A DNA stretch of 48,821 bases from Alphaproteobacteria bacterium (lineage in GTDB: Bacteria > Pseudomonadota > Alphaproteobacteria > SMXQ01), in assembly GCA_030831315.1 (NCBI GenBank), contig JAURLI010000046.1, positions 1-48,821 of the forward strand, read 5' to 3'. Positions 11,037-21,310 of this stretch are shown piece by piece (positions within the stretch are counted from its first letter, which is position 1; each line of letters begins with the position of its first letter). A program made the position numbers and the translations under genes. The notes under the pieces are model-generated. The model worked only from the letters and a program-made list of their open reading frames with translations. It did no database searches and was not told where the DNA came from.

Positions 11037-12230
11037 ATGAGCGACAAACCCGAATCAAACGATTTCGAACTTCTGCTCGCCATGGCGCGCGACAAGTCCT
11101 CCGTGGGCCGGCGCACCCTGGTGTCTGCCGTCAGCGACCTGTTTTTCAACAAGGGCGAAGTGCTGAGCGACCGCGAACGCGCGCTCATGTCCGACATCCT
11201 GCGCCAGATCATTCACGATGTGGAAATGTCTGTTCGCCGCGAACTGGCGAGCCGCCTGATCAAGGCCAAGGACGCCCCCCATGAACTCGTGGTGACGCTT
11301 GCCAACGACGACATCGAAGTCGCCCATCCGATCCTGCTCGCCAGCGAAATCCTGCACGACACCGACCTCGTCGAGATCATTCAGCACCGTACCATGCAGC
11401 ATCAGCTCGCCATCGCGATGCGCAAGAACCTGAGCGAATGCGTGACCGACGCGCTGGTCGAGACGGGCAATTCGGACGTCATCAAGACGATGCTCGAAAA
11501 CCCGAACGCGCGGCTGTCCAAGACCACGATGGAATACCTGGTCGAACAGGCCAAGCGCATGGACACCTACCAGAACCCTCTCCTGCGCCGCCCCGACCTC
11601 GAGCCGGAATTGGCCAAGCGCATGTACTGGTGGGTGTCGGCAGCGCTACGACAGCACATCGTGGAGCATTTCGACGTCGATCCGTCGGAGCTCGACGTAA
11701 CGATCGAATCCACGGTCAAGGACATCATGAGCAGCGAGAGCGGCGGCGGGCTGAACGGGTCCAAGCCGACCGAACTTGCCGAGCACCTTGATCACGACGG
11801 CAAGATCACCGCCGACCTTATGGTGAAGGTTCTGCGCTAGGGCGAGGTGCCGCTGTTCGAGGCGATGTTCGCGCGGCGCAGCGGTTTGCGCCTGCGCCTG
11901 CTGCGCCGTCTTCTGTTTGAGCCGGGTGGCGAAGCCCTGGCTGTCGCCTGCAAGGGCATCGACATCCCGAAGTCCGATTTCGCCACGATTTTCATGCTGA
12001 CGCGGAAAGCGCGCTCGAGCTCCAGCGTCATGAACCCACGCGAGTTGACGCGGGTGCTGGCGCTCTATGACCGCGTAAGGCCGGAAGCCGCCCACGCGAT
12101 GATCGCCCGCTGGCAGCGCGATTCGGATTTCCTGAATGCCGTGCGCGTCCTGGAAAACAACGGCGGCCTCGAGGCCGAAGCCAACGAACGACGCGCCGGC
12201 ATTGAACGGCGCGATACGACGGGCAGCTAG
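11037..12230 (+). pseudogene. DUF2336-family protein interrupted by an in-frame TAG
   Basis: The first part (11037-11840, 267 residues) starts MSDKPESNDFELLLAMARDK and has the all-helical, HEAT-like pattern of DUF2336 proteins: VRRELASRLIKAKDAPHELV, LIxAMRKNLSE-type repeats and DVDPSELD. It ends at TAG (11838-11840). The next codons in the same frame, GEVPLFEAMFARR to LLFEPGGEALAVACKGIDIP, are the usual C-terminal part of the same family and stay open to 12230. Reading the TAG as a sense codon gives one 397-residue protein of normal length. A CAG, GAG or AAG changed to TAG is the simplest cause. A GTG at 11847 could start a separate short product. The histidine kinase follows directly. DUF2336 function is unknown. 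Confidence 0.8.
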
Positions 12231-12249
12231 GACTCTTGCGGTGACCGTT

Positions 12250-14181
12250 ATGGGGATGCGGCGCAGGACAGGCGCAGGACTTACCGGCCCCGGCAAGGGG
12301 CAGCCGGTATTGACCGCGGTCCCGTCCGGCACCAGCGCACCGGCACCGGCCATGACCGGCGAAGACGCCCTGCGCGCCTTGGCGCAATTCGGCCCCGCCA
12401 GTTACGTCGCCAACCTCGACGGTGAAATCGTTTACGCTTCGCCGCGCTACATCCAGTACGCCGAAGACGCGCATGGCAAGGACCGGGACCCGCTCACGCC
12501 CGCTTTCCCCTTGGACGAAGAAATCACGAACATCATCGCGGGCGAGCCCGAGGTGAGCAAGCGCGTCGGCCTCAAGATCAACGGCGTCGAAACCTATTTT
12601 CACGCTCGCCATTTTCCCATCTTTGCTGCCGACGGAGCCCTGACCGGGATAGGTGGCATTTACCGCGAATCGTCCCGCGAATGGGACGAAATGCGATTCA
12701 TCAAGGATCGTTATGAGGACATTTCCCGGCTGTCGTTCGACATCATCTGGGAAACCGACGTCGATTTCCGCATCACCTATATTTCCCCGCGTATCACCGA
12801 AGTGCTGGGCTTTCATTCTCGTGAAATGATCGGCCAGAGCCTGATAAGCCTGGGCACCGCCATGCAGGGGTCTTCGTCGCTGACCGCCGATCGGCGTTCG
12901 CCGTTTCGCAATGTCGCCATGTCGGTCACCCATCGCGACGGTCGCATTCGCAAGCTACGGCTGTCGGGCCTGCCGATCTTCAATGAAGACACCGGCGCCT
13001 TTACCGGATTCCGCGGCACCGCCACGGACACAAGCGCTGAACATGAAGCCCGCGCAAGCGCCATCATGTCGCGCGACCGCCTGACGATGGCGATCGAAAA
13101 TATCTCGGAAGGCTTCGCGCTTTACGACGACCATAACCGCCTGCTGCTGTGCAACAGCCGGTTCCGGGAATACCTGGGCAGCGCGAAGAAAATGCTGTTC
13201 CCGGGCGTGTCTCTCAACGGCATCCTGCACGGCCTCGCCGATCGCAACATTCTGGCGGCACCGGAAGAAACGCTGGACGCTTGGCTCTCCCTGCGGGAAA
13301 AAGCCGAGCGCGATGGCGAGGCGACGATCGAGGTCCGCCTGAACGAAGGCCGGTGGCTGCGCGTCACCGACCGGCCGACCGAAGGCGGCGGCATCGTCAG
13401 CATCGTCTCGGACATCACCGAGACCCACGAACGCGAAGACACCCTGCGCAATGCAAAGGAACTGGCCGAACAGGGCAGCCGTTCGAAGTCCGAGTTCCTC
13501 GCCAACATGAGTCACGAGCTGCGCACCCCGCTCAACGCCATCATCGGCTTTTCCCAGATCATGCGCGCCGAGACCCTCGGTCCCATCGGCAGCCCGCGCT
13601 ACATCGAATACCTGAACGACATCATCGAATCGAGCGAACACCTGCTCGGTGTCATCAACGACATTCTCGACGTCGCCAAGTCGGAAGCGGGCAAGATCGA
13701 TCTCTACGAAGAACTGGTCGATATCGGCGCTGAAGTCCTGCTGACCGGGCGGCTCTTCGCCGAACAGGCGACAGAAGCAGGCGTGACGCTGATTGCCGAG
13801 CCGTCGCGGGGCTTGCCCAAGCTGTGGTCGGACCAGCGCAAGATCCGCCAGATCCTTCTCAACCTCGTCTCCAATGGGATCAAGTTCACGCCGAACGGCG
13901 GACGCGTCAGCGTCACCATCGAACCCGGGGCTGACGGCGGCCTTGTGCTGGCGGTGACCGATACCGGCATCGGCATCCGCAAGGAAGACGTCGCGCGCGC
14001 CATGGCGCCCTTCGGCCAGGTCGAAAGCAGCCTGTCGCGGCGTTACGAAGGCACCGGCCTCGGCCTGCCGCTGACCCAGGCGCTGGTGGAGCGCCACGGC
14101 GGGCGCCTCGTGCTCGACAGCGAGCCCGGCAAGGGCACCCGCGTCGCCGCTTACTTCCCGGCCGAGCGCGTCCGCGCCTGA
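12250..14181 (+). CDS. Soluble PAS-domain sensor histidine kinase
   Basis: A 643-residue hybrid-free histidine kinase. With the start at 12250 it has a PAS-like segment at about 35-135, a second PAS near 155-265 (SFDIIWETDVDFRITYISPR), a third (PAS_7 type) near 275-385 (IENISEGFALYDDHNRLLLC), a HisKA domain with phospho-acceptor His422 in ANMSHELRTPLNAIIGFSQ, and a HATPase domain from about 525 (QILLNLVSNGIKFTPNGG, VTDTGIGI, YEGTGLGLPLTQAL). No membrane helix or signal peptide is visible, so it should be cytoplasmic. No response regulator is adjacent. The HisKA core resembles alphaproteobacterial PleC/DivJ-type kinases. The start is uncertain: GTG 12241, ATG 12256 and ATG 12352 are alternatives. 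Confidence 0.9.
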   Translation: MGMRRRTGAGLTGPGKGQPVLTAVPSGTSAPAPAMTGEDALRALAQFGPASYVANLDGEIVYASPRYIQYAEDAHGKDRDPLTPAFPLDEEITNIIAGEPEVSKRVGLKINGVETYFHARHFPIFAADGALTGIGGIYRESSREWDEMRFIKDRYEDISRLSFDIIWETDVDFRITYISPRITEVLGFHSREMIGQSLISLGTAMQGSSSLTADRRSPFRNVAMSVTHRDGRIRKLRLSGLPIFNEDTGAFTGFRGTATDTSAEHEARASAIMSRDRLTMAIENISEGFALYDDHNRLLLCNSRFREYLGSAKKMLFPGVSLNGILHGLADRNILAAPEETLDAWLSLREKAERDGEATIEVRLNEGRWLRVTDRPTEGGGIVSIVSDITETHEREDTLRNAKELAEQGSRSKSEFLANMSHELRTPLNAIIGFSQIMRAETLGPIGSPRYIEYLNDIIESSEHLLGVINDILDVAKSEAGKIDLYEELVDIGAEVLLTGRLFAEQATEAGVTLIAEPSRGLPKLWSDQRKIRQILLNLVSNGIKFTPNGGRVSVTIEPGADGGLVLAVTDTGIGIRKEDVARAMAPFGQVESSLSRRYEGTGLGLPLTQALVERHGGRLVLDSEPGKGTRVAAYFPAERVRA

Positions 14182-14193
14182 TCCGGAAACGAA

Positions 14194-14215
14194 AAGGGCG
14201 GCTCGCGCCGCCCTT
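14194..14215. terminator. Bidirectional terminator between the kinase and pgk
   Basis: AAGGGCGGC-TCGC-GCCGCCCTT is a perfect 9-bp hairpin midway between two converging genes. On the pgk strand it is followed by TTCGTTT and on the kinase strand by CGCCATCTTT, so it can plausibly stop transcription from both sides. Confidence 0.7.
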
Positions 14216-14236
14216 CGCCATCTTTCCCTGAAAGAG

Positions 14237-15448
14237 CTATTTCGCCGCGCGGCCAAGCGCCGCAACGCCGGGCAGCACCTTGCCCTCGAGCCACTCGAGG
14301 AACGCGCCGCCCGCGGTCGAAACATAGGTGAACGCATCGCCGACGCCGGCATGGGCCAGCGCCGCGACGGTATCGCCGCCGCCCGCCACCGACAGGATCT
14401 TGCCTGCGCGCGTCTGTTCGGCCACCGCGCGCGCGACCGCATTGGTGCCGCCGTCGAAAGGCGGAAATTCGAAAGCGCCGAGCGGGCCGTTCCACACCAC
14501 CGTGCGGCATTCACCAAGGGCCGCGATCAGGCCGCGCACGGTTTCGGGGCCGACATCGAGGATCATGTCCTTGTCGCCGACCGCATCGATGGCAATGGTG
14601 CGCGCCGCATTGCCTTCCTTGATCCCCGGCGCGACGACGGCATCGGTCGGCAGCAGGATGTCGCAGCCGTTCGATTTCGCCTTGGCCAGGATATCGCGGG
14701 CGGTATCGGCCATGTCGCGCTCGCAAAGCGATGCGCCGACGTTCACGCCCTTGGCATGCAGGAACGTGTTGGCCATGCCGCCGCCGATGACCAGCTTGTC
14801 GACGCGGCCCGACAGATTGCCGAGGAGATCGAGCTTGGTCGAGACCTTGGCGCCGCCCACCAGCGCGGCAACGGGACGCGCGGGCTTTTCGAGCGCCGCA
14901 CCAAGGGCTTCCAGCTCCGCCTGCATCAGCCGTCCGGCATAGGCCGGTAACAGGTGGGTGATGCCTTCGATGGAGGCATGCGCCCGATGCGCCGCGGAAA
15001 ACGCGTCATCAACGTAGATCTCGCCCAGTTCCGAAAGCGCGCGGGCAAAATCCTGATCGTTCTTTTCCTCGCCCGGATGAAAGCGCAGGTTTTCCAGCAC
15101 CGCGACATCGCCATTGCCGAGCGCGCCGACGACGGACATCGCCGCCGCACCGACGCAATCGGCGCCAAACGTCACCTTGCGCCCGAGCGAGCGCCCGAGG
15201 GCATCCGCGATCGGGGCAAGCGACATTTCCTTTACGACCTTGCCGCCCGGCCGGTCGAAATGCGACAGCACGACGACACGCGCGCCCTTGTCCGCCAGTT
15301 CGCGGATGGTGGGCGCCACGCGCTCGATGCGCGTCATGTCGGTAACCTTGCCATCGCGCACAGGAACGTTGAGGTCGACGCGGACAAGCACCCGCTTGCC
15401 CGCAACGTCAACGCCGTCGAGGGCATTGAAGGCGATCGCTCCGGCCAT
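14237..15448 (-). CDS. pgk: Phosphoglycerate kinase
   Basis: Pgk transfers phosphate from 1,3-bisphosphoglycerate to ADP. The 403-residue protein has the classic landmarks: [20 protein letters not shown] near the N-terminus, [68 protein letters not shown], the [17 protein letters not shown] hinge and GGGDTVAAL at the C-terminus. It is the last gene of a minus-strand tkt-gap-pgk run, 17 bases after gap. Confidence 0.98.
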   Translation of the reverse strand: MAGAIAFNALDGVDVAGKRVLVRVDLNVPVRDGKVTDMTRIERVAPTIRELADKGARVVVLSHFDRPGGKVVKEMSLAPIADALGRSLGRKVTFGADCVGAAAMSVVGALGNGDVAVLENLRFHPGEEKNDQDFARALSELGEIYVDDAFSAAHRAHASIEGITHLLPAYAGRLMQAELEALGAALEKPARPVAALVGGAKVSTKLDLLGNLSGRVDKLVIGGGMANTFLHAKGVNVGASLCERDMADTARDILAKAKSNGCDILLPTDAVVAPGIKEGNAARTIAIDAVGDKDMILDVGPETVRGLIAALGECRTVVWNGPLGAFEFPPFDGGTNAVARAVAEQTRAGKILSVAGGGDTVAALAHAGVGDAFTYVSTAGGAFLEWLEGKVLPGVAALGRAAK

Positions 15449-15465
15449 GGATTGCGAACCCTGTA

Positions 15466-16473
15466 TCAGCCGAGCTTACCGACGAGAGCGGCGACGTCGA
15501 CCATGCGGTTCGAGAAGCCCCACTCGTTGTCGTACCAGCTGAGAATGCGCACGAGATCGTCGCCGATGACCTGGGTTTCAAGGGAATCGAAAATCGAGCT
15601 GGCCGGGTTGTGCATGAAGTCGCCCGAAACCAGCGGCTCATCGATGTATTCCAGCACGCCCTTGAGCGGACCATTCGCCGCCTTCTTCACCGCCGCGTTG
15701 ACCTCTTCCTTCGTGGTCTTGCGCTTGGCAACGAAAGTCAGATCGACCATCGAGACGTTGATCGTCGGCACGCGTACGGCAGTGCCGTCGAGGCGGCCCT
15801 TCAGCTCCGGCAGCACCAGGCCGACAGCCTTGGCCGCGCCGGTCGAGGTCGGGATCATGTTCATCGCCGCGGCGCGGGCCCGGCGCAGGTCCTTGTGCAG
15901 GGTGTCCTGGATGCTCTGGTCGCCGGTGTAGGAATGCACCGTGGTCATGAAGCCGCGGTCGATGCCGACGGTCTTGTGCAGGGCATAGGCAACGGGTGCC
16001 AGGCAGTTGGTCGTGCACGAGGCATTCGAAATGATGCGGTGCGACTTCTTCAGCTTCGTGTGATTGACGCCGCGCACGACGGTAATGTCTTCGCCGGTCG
16101 CCGGCGCCGAAATCAGCACGCGCTTGGCGCCCGCTTCGAGGTGCTTGCCCGCCCCTTCGCGGTTGACGAAGATGCCCGTGCATTCAAGGGCGACGTCGAC
16201 CTTGAGGTCCTTCCACGGCAGCTTGGCGGGATCGCGCTCGGCCAGCACCGGCACTTCGCCGCGGCCGAAATCGATGCCCTTCTTGCCGGCCTTCACATTC
16301 GCCGGGAAACGGCCATGGGCGGTGTCCCACTGAAGCAGATGGGCGTTCGTGGCAATCGAACCGAGATCGTTGATGGCAACAACCTGAATGTCCTTGCGGC
16401 CCTGTTCGACGATAGCCCTGAGAACGAGGCGGCCAATGCGCCCGAAACCGTTGATCGCGACCCGTGTCGGCAT
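15466..16473 (-). CDS. gap: Glyceraldehyde-3-phosphate dehydrogenase, type I
   Basis: The 335-residue protein has an N-terminal Rossmann fold ([17 protein letters not shown]), the catalytic Cys153 in [12 protein letters not shown], the [11 protein letters not shown] segment with the active-site histidine, and [15 protein letters not shown] at the C-terminus. It oxidises glyceraldehyde 3-phosphate with NAD(P). AAGGAG lies upstream of the start. Placement between tkt and pgk suggests a shared central-carbon operon serving glycolysis, gluconeogenesis or the pentose phosphate pathway. Confidence 0.98.
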   Translation of the reverse strand: MPTRVAINGFGRIGRLVLRAIVEQGRKDIQVVAINDLGSIATNAHLLQWDTAHGRFPANVKAGKKGIDFGRGEVPVLAERDPAKLPWKDLKVDVALECTGIFVNREGAGKHLEAGAKRVLISAPATGEDITVVRGVNHTKLKKSHRIISNASCTTNCLAPVAYALHKTVGIDRGFMTTVHSYTGDQSIQDTLHKDLRRARAAAMNMIPTSTGAAKAVGLVLPELKGRLDGTAVRVPTINVSMVDLTFVAKRKTTKEEVNAAVKKAANGPLKGVLEYIDEPLVSGDFMHNPASSIFDSLETQVIGDDLVRILSWYDNEWGFSNRMVDVAALVGKLG

Positions 16474-16515
16474 GATCCTGTCTTGCTCCTTTGCTTGAGA
16501 CGCCCGTAACCGAGT

Positions 16516-18552
16516 TCAGCCCGCGAGAAGGTCCTTCGCCTTCTTCGCTGCCGCTTCGGCAGTGATGCCGAAATGCTTGTACAAGTCTTCCGCCGGCGCT
16601 GATGCGCCGAAAGTAGTCATGGCGACGGCGGCGCCGCGCGCGCCGAGCCAGCGTTCCCAGCCGAAGGCGATGCCCGCCTCGATGGCGATGCGCACGCAAT
16701 TGCCACCCAGCACCTTTTCGCGTGCCGCGGGCGTCTGCTTGTCGAACAGTTCCCATGACGGCATGGACACAACGGCAGCACCTATGCCGTCGGCGGCCAG
16801 CAGGTCGCGGGCCTTCATGGCGATCTCGACCTCGGAACCGGTGGCAAGCAGCGTCACCTTGCGCGCGCCCTTTTCCGATTCGGCCAGCACATAGGCGCCT
16901 TCGGCAGAACGGTTGGCCTTCCAGGCTTCGGTACGCAGCGCCGGCAGGTTCTGGCGGGTCAGCGCCAGGACGGAAGGCCCGTCCTTGCGTTCGAGCGCCA
17001 GCGCCCAGCATTCCGCGGTTTCCACCGCATCGGCGGGACGGAACACGGCGACATTGGGCATCGCGCGCAGGCTCATCAGGTGTTCGACCGGCTGGTGGGT
17101 CGGCCCGTCCTCGCCGAGGCCGATGGAGTCATGCGTCATGACGTAAATGACGCGCAGGCCCATCAGCGCAGAAAGCCGGATCGAGGGACGGCAGTAATCG
17201 GTGAAAACAAGGAACGTGCCGCCGTAGGGAATGATGCCGCCGTGCAGCGCCATGCCGTTCATGGCCGCGGCCATGCCGTGCTCGCGCACGCCGTAATGGA
17301 TGTAGCGCCCGCCGTAGTTGGCGCGGTCGAGCACCGACTGGACCTTCGACTTCGTGTTGTTGGAGCCGGTGAGGTCGGCCGAGCCGCCGATCATTTCGGG
17401 CACGGCCGGGGTCAGGGCCTCGAGCGCTTCCTGGGACGACTTGCGCGTCGCCCAGTTGGGCTTCTCGACGGCGATCTTGTTGATGTAATCGGACAGCGCC
17501 GCGCCGAAGCCCGCAGGCAAGTTGCCCGACAGCGCCGCATCGAAGGCGGCGCGATTGGCGGACTTGGCATGGCGTTCGGCCCAGGCCTTGCGCGCGGGAG
17601 CGCCGCGTGCGCCGGCAGCCTTCCACGCGGCCGCGACGTCACCCGGGATTTCAAAGGGTGCGGCCGTCCAGCCCAGCTTTTCGCGCGCGCCCTTGATTTC
17701 GTCGGCGCCAAGCGGCGAGCCGTGGGTGGACGCGGAGCCCGCCTTCTTCGGCGCGCCGTAGCCGATGGTGGTGCGCAGCGCGATCAGCGACGGCTTGTCG
17801 GTCTTCTGCGCCGCCGCAATGGCGGCCGCCACCGCGTCCGGATCATGGCCGTCGGCGGCAAAAGTGTCCCAGCCGTAGGCTTCGAACCGCTTGCGCTGGT
17901 CGTCGACGACGGTCAGTTCGGTCGGCCCGTCGATGCAGATGTGGTTGTCGTCGAACAGGACGATCAGGCGCGACAGGCCGAGATGGCCGGCGAGCGAGGC
18001 CGCTTCATGGCTGATGCCTTCCATCAGGCAGCCGTCGCCCGCAATCACGTAAGTGTAGTGATCGACCAGATCGGCGCCGAAACGGGCGGCCATGTGACGT
18101 TCGGCGATGGCCATGCCGACGGCATTGGCGATGCCCTGGCCAAGGGGGCCGGTGGTCGTTTCAATGCCGGCGCCGTGGCCGAATTCGGGATGGCCCGCCG
18201 TGCGCGCGCCGAGCTGGCGGAAATTCTTCAGCTGCTCGATCGGGAAATCGGCGTAGCCGGTCAGGTGCAGCAGGGAATAAAGCAGCATCGAGCCGTGACC
18301 GGCCGAAAGGACGAAACGGTCGCGGTCGGGCCAGGCCGGGTCGGCCGGGTCGAATTTCAGGAACCGGGTAAACAGCACCGTCGCCGCGTCGGCCATGCCC
18401 ATGGGCATGCCGGGGTGACCGGATTTAGCCGCCTCGACCGCATCGGCAGCCAGAAAACGGATGGCATTTGCCATGCGGGAATGGAGTGCGTGATCGATAG
18501 CGGGAATAGCCGCCTCCGGCGCAGACCTGTTGGACACGCTTGACGCCCCCAT
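16516..18552 (-). CDS. tkt: Transketolase
   Basis: A 678-residue thiamine-diphosphate enzyme that moves two-carbon ketol units between sugar phosphates. Seen in order: [20 protein letters not shown] near 40, [15 protein letters not shown] near 85, the thiamine-binding [18 protein letters not shown] near 170, [32 protein letters not shown], the pyrimidine domain from about 355 with [29 protein letters not shown] and [19 protein letters not shown], and the C-terminal [11 protein letters not shown] domain. It is the first gene of the tkt-gap-pgk run; a 226-base gap separates it from the divergent AbrB-type gene. Confidence 0.97.
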   Translation of the reverse strand: MGASSVSNRSAPEAAIPAIDHALHSRMANAIRFLAADAVEAAKSGHPGMPMGMADAATVLFTRFLKFDPADPAWPDRDRFVLSAGHGSMLLYSLLHLTGYADFPIEQLKNFRQLGARTAGHPEFGHGAGIETTTGPLGQGIANAVGMAIAERHMAARFGADLVDHYTYVIAGDGCLMEGISHEAASLAGHLGLSRLIVLFDDNHICIDGPTELTVVDDQRKRFEAYGWDTFAADGHDPDAVAAAIAAAQKTDKPSLIALRTTIGYGAPKKAGSASTHGSPLGADEIKGAREKLGWTAAPFEIPGDVAAAWKAAGARGAPARKAWAERHAKSANRAAFDAALSGNLPAGFGAALSDYINKIAVEKPNWATRKSSQEALEALTPAVPEMIGGSADLTGSNNTKSKVQSVLDRANYGGRYIHYGVREHGMAAAMNGMALHGGIIPYGGTFLVFTDYCRPSIRLSALMGLRVIYVMTHDSIGLGEDGPTHQPVEHLMSLRAMPNVAVFRPADAVETAECWALALERKDGPSVLALTRQNLPALRTEAWKANRSAEGAYVLAESEKGARKVTLLATGSEVEIAMKARDLLAADGIGAAVVSMPSWELFDKQTPAAREKVLGGNCVRIAIEAGIAFGWERWLGARGAAVAMTTFGASAPAEDLYKHFGITAEAAAKKAKDLLAG

Positions 18553-18778
18553 TCGATGAAATCAGCCAGCAGATGAGCCGCCGACGACACTGGTTGATAA
18601 GCAATCACGCGCTAGGAGTCCATGCCGAATCGGCGGCATTGGGAAAAATGCTGTCCATTCCCGGAACCAATCGCCGCGGGTGATGCAACGGCGCTCGCCT
18701 TGCGCGCCGTCATGGGCTATACGGGGCCCGGACTTTCCAGAATTATCCACAGCCCCGGAAGGGAGTCGCAGGCCGCCC

Positions 18779-19867
18779 ATGAGCGAGTTTTCCAACCTTC
18801 GCCAGCGCCTGCCCCGCATCCTGATCGCCCTTGCCATCGGCATTCCGGCGGGCGCCCTGTTTTCGTGGCTGGACACCCCGATCCCCTGGATGATCGGGCC
18901 GATGATCGCGGTCGCCGCCTGCAACCTGATGGGCGCCAAGCTGCAATCGGTACCCTTCGGCCGCCAGACCGGGCAGGTCATCCTGGGCTCGGCCGTGTCG
19001 CTCTACTTCACGGCGACGGTGCTGGCGGCACTCGCCTCGCATCTCGGTGCCATCATCGCTTCGACCGTTTCGGCCTTCGTCATCGGCGGGGTCGGCGCGC
19101 TGATCCTGAGCCGGGTGTCCGGCGTCGACGGCAAATCGACCTTCTTCGCCTCGATCCCCGGCGGCGCCATGGCCATGGCGGTGCTGGCGGAACGCTACGG
19201 CGCCTCGATCCCGGCCGTCGCCGTCGCCCACAGCCTGCGGGTGTCCTTCGTCGTCATCGCCGTGCCTTTCGCCGTGACCTACAGTGGCATCCCGCTGGAA
19301 GGCTTCGGCCCCGTGCGCCCCGAGGTGCCCTTCGATCCCGTGATCCTCGTGTTGTGGCTGGCGGCGGGATTCCTGATCGGCGGCGTCGCGGAAAAGTTCA
19401 AATTCCACAACGGCTACCTGCTGATGCCGATCTTCTTCGGCGCCATCCTGACCGTCAGCGGCGTGCAGCTTTCCGGCATCCCGCACTGGATGACCGACTT
19501 CGCCCAGCTCATGTTCGGGCTCATCCTGGGGGCGCGTTACGACCGCGATTTCTTCATCCGCTACAAGCTGTTCGTGCCTTTCGCCCTGGTCAACGCGGTC
19601 CTCATCCTCGTGCTGTCGGCGCTGGTCGGCATCCTGCTGTCGTGGATGTTCGCCCTGCCCATCGCCACCATGCTGGTGGCGACCGCGCCGGGGGGCCTTG
19701 CGGAAATGACGCTGGCGGCACAGGCGCTCGGCATCGGCGTGCCGCTGATCGTCGCCTTCCATTTCTTCCGCGTCATCATCGTCAACATGGGCGCCCAGCA
19801 TATTTTCGTCGTCGGCTGCTGGATCGGGCGCAAGCTGCGCCCGGCGGCGGGCGCCGACAACGCGTGA
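18779..19867 (+). CDS. AbrB-family inner-membrane protein
   Basis: A 362-residue, very hydrophobic protein with about ten predicted membrane segments arranged as two similar halves, typical of the AbrB/membrane-AbrB duplication family (often labelled ammonia monooxygenase-like in databases, with no evidence for that activity). Visible motifs include LDTPIPWMIGPMIAVAACN near 35, the SIPGGAMAMAVLAERYGAS loop near 130 and the matching TAPGGLAEMTLAAQALGI loop near 300. It is separated by 7 bases from the downstream CoA-isomerase-like gene, suggesting that it carries a substrate for, or product of, that enzyme. Transport function is an inference. Confidence 0.85.
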   Translation: MSEFSNLRQRLPRILIALAIGIPAGALFSWLDTPIPWMIGPMIAVAACNLMGAKLQSVPFGRQTGQVILGSAVSLYFTATVLAALASHLGAIIASTVSAFVIGGVGALILSRVSGVDGKSTFFASIPGGAMAMAVLAERYGASIPAVAVAHSLRVSFVVIAVPFAVTYSGIPLEGFGPVRPEVPFDPVILVLWLAAGFLIGGVAEKFKFHNGYLLMPIFFGAILTVSGVQLSGIPHWMTDFAQLMFGLILGARYDRDFFIRYKLFVPFALVNAVLILVLSALVGILLSWMFALPIATMLVATAPGGLAEMTLAAQALGIGVPLIVAFHFFRVIIVNMGAQHIFVVGCWIGRKLRPAAGADNA

Positions 19868-19874
19868 GGCAGGC

Positions 19875-21158
19875 ATGGCGACACGCCTCAAGGACGAACC
19901 CGAACACGATCGCGAACCGCCGGTGAAGCCCGCGCCGCTGCTCAAGGGCCTGCGCGTGGTCGAAGGTTCGGCCTTTGTCGCGGCACCGCTCGGCGGCATG
20001 ACGCTCGCCGAGCTCGGCGCCGACGTCATTCGCTTCGATCCCTTGGGCGGCGGGCTCGATTACGCGCGCTGGCCTGTGACCAAGGAAGGCCGCAGCCTGT
20101 TCTGGGCCGGCCTCAACAAGGGCAAGCGTTCCATCGCCATCGACCTGCTGCGCCCCGAAGGCGTCGAAATCGCGACCCGGCTGATCGCGGGTGAAGGGCC
20201 CGATGCGGGCCTGTTCCTGACCAATTTTCCGGCGCGCGGCTGGCTTGATTACAAGCGGCTGAAAAAATTCCGCGAAGACCTGATCATGGTCAACGTGACC
20301 GGCGATCACGAAGGGCGCAGCGCCGTCGATTACACGGTCAATGCCGCCATGGGCTGGCCCTATGCCACCGGCCCCAAGGGCACCGAAGGTCCGGTCAACC
20401 ACGTGCTGCCGGCCTGGGACGCGGTGTGCGGCATCTGGGCAGCGACGGGCATGCTGGCGGCCGAGCGCCACCGCAGGCTGACCGGCGAGGGCCAGCTGGT
20501 GACGCTGCCGCTTTCCGACGTGGCGCTGGCGGTGACCGGCGCGCTCGGCATCTTCGCCGAGGTCGCGATCAACGGCGAAGAGCGCGCGCGCCACGGCAAT
20601 GATCTGTTTGGCGGCTTCGGCCGCGATTTCGAGACGAAGGACGGCCGCCGCGTCATGGTCGTCGGCCTGACCGGACGCCAGTGGAGCGGGTTGGTCAAGG
20701 CCACCGGCATCAAGGACCAGGTGGCGGCACTGGAAAAGAAACTGGGCCGCGATCTCACGCGCCAGGGCGAACGTTTCGAGGCCCGCGCCGAGCTTGCGGA
20801 ACTGGTGGCGCCATGGATCGCCGGCCACTCGCTGGCCGAGGTCGCCGCCGAATTCGAGATCTACGGCGTCTGCTGGGGTCCCTACCAGAGCTTCCGCGAA
20901 CTGGTCGAGACCGACCCGCGCTGCTCGCCCGCCAACCCGCTGATCTCGATGCTCGACCAGCCCGGCATCGGGCGCTATCCGGCGGCGGGCTCGCCGCTCG
21001 ATTTCGGCGCCTTCCCGCGCCCGCCCGCCCGCCCGGCGCCGCTGCTCGGCGCCGATACGGACGCCATCCTGGCCGAGGTTCTGGGCCTGCCCGACGGCGA
21101 AATCGGCCGCCTGCACGACGCCGGCATCGTTGCCGGACCGGACACAATTTCGACATAG
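19875..21158 (+). CDS. CaiB/BaiF-family protein, 2-methylfumaroyl-CoA isomerase-like
   Basis: A 427-residue class III CoA-transferase-fold protein. GLRVVEGSAFVAAPLGGMTL, ELGADVIRFDPLGGGLDYAR, LFWAGLNKGKRSIAIDLLRP and NFPARGWLDYKRLK at the N-terminus, and DFETKDGRRVMVVGLTGRQW in the middle, are what I recall of 2-methylfumaroyl-CoA isomerase (mesaconyl-CoA C1-C4 transferase, Mct), which moves CoA within mesaconate. Most CaiB proteins instead begin GxRVLDLSRVLAGP, so the EGSAFVAAPLGG start is distinguishing. No other 3-hydroxypropionate-cycle genes are nearby; only the AbrB-type membrane protein 7 bases upstream. A different CoA transfer within this fold cannot be excluded. Confidence 0.7.
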   Translation: MATRLKDEPEHDREPPVKPAPLLKGLRVVEGSAFVAAPLGGMTLAELGADVIRFDPLGGGLDYARWPVTKEGRSLFWAGLNKGKRSIAIDLLRPEGVEIATRLIAGEGPDAGLFLTNFPARGWLDYKRLKKFREDLIMVNVTGDHEGRSAVDYTVNAAMGWPYATGPKGTEGPVNHVLPAWDAVCGIWAATGMLAAERHRRLTGEGQLVTLPLSDVALAVTGALGIFAEVAINGEERARHGNDLFGGFGRDFETKDGRRVMVVGLTGRQWSGLVKATGIKDQVAALEKKLGRDLTRQGERFEARAELAELVAPWIAGHSLAEVAAEFEIYGVCWGPYQSFRELVETDPRCSPANPLISMLDQPGIGRYPAAGSPLDFGAFPRPPARPAPLLGADTDAILAEVLGLPDGEIGRLHDAGIVAGPDTIST

Positions 21159-21205
21159 TGGCCCGGCACCCTCCATCCCCTTATAAAGTTAACGAAATCT
21201 GCCTC

Positions 21206-21233
21206 TTGAAATCTCTCATTCAGACCCTAAAAA
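21206..21233 (+). promoter_or_regulatory. Candidate sigma-70 promoter for the ABC/GldG operon
   Basis: TTGAAA (21206-21211) and TAAAAA (21228-21233) are separated by 16 bases, matching 5 of 6 and 4 of 6 consensus positions. They lie in an AT-rich patch about 80 bases upstream of the ATP-binding gene, in a 152-base gap. Confidence 0.4.
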
Positions 21234-21310
21234 ATAACCGCGGCCCCGGCCGCAATGGCCGAAAGTGGACGGAGCAAGCCGTTCCAGCCAAACCAGGGAG
21301 TTCGTGACAC

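Noticed and set aside
12955-14517. A 520-residue minus-strand open frame opposite the histidine kinase
   Set aside because: Runs through the kinase, the terminator hairpin and the end of pgk; no motif supports it.
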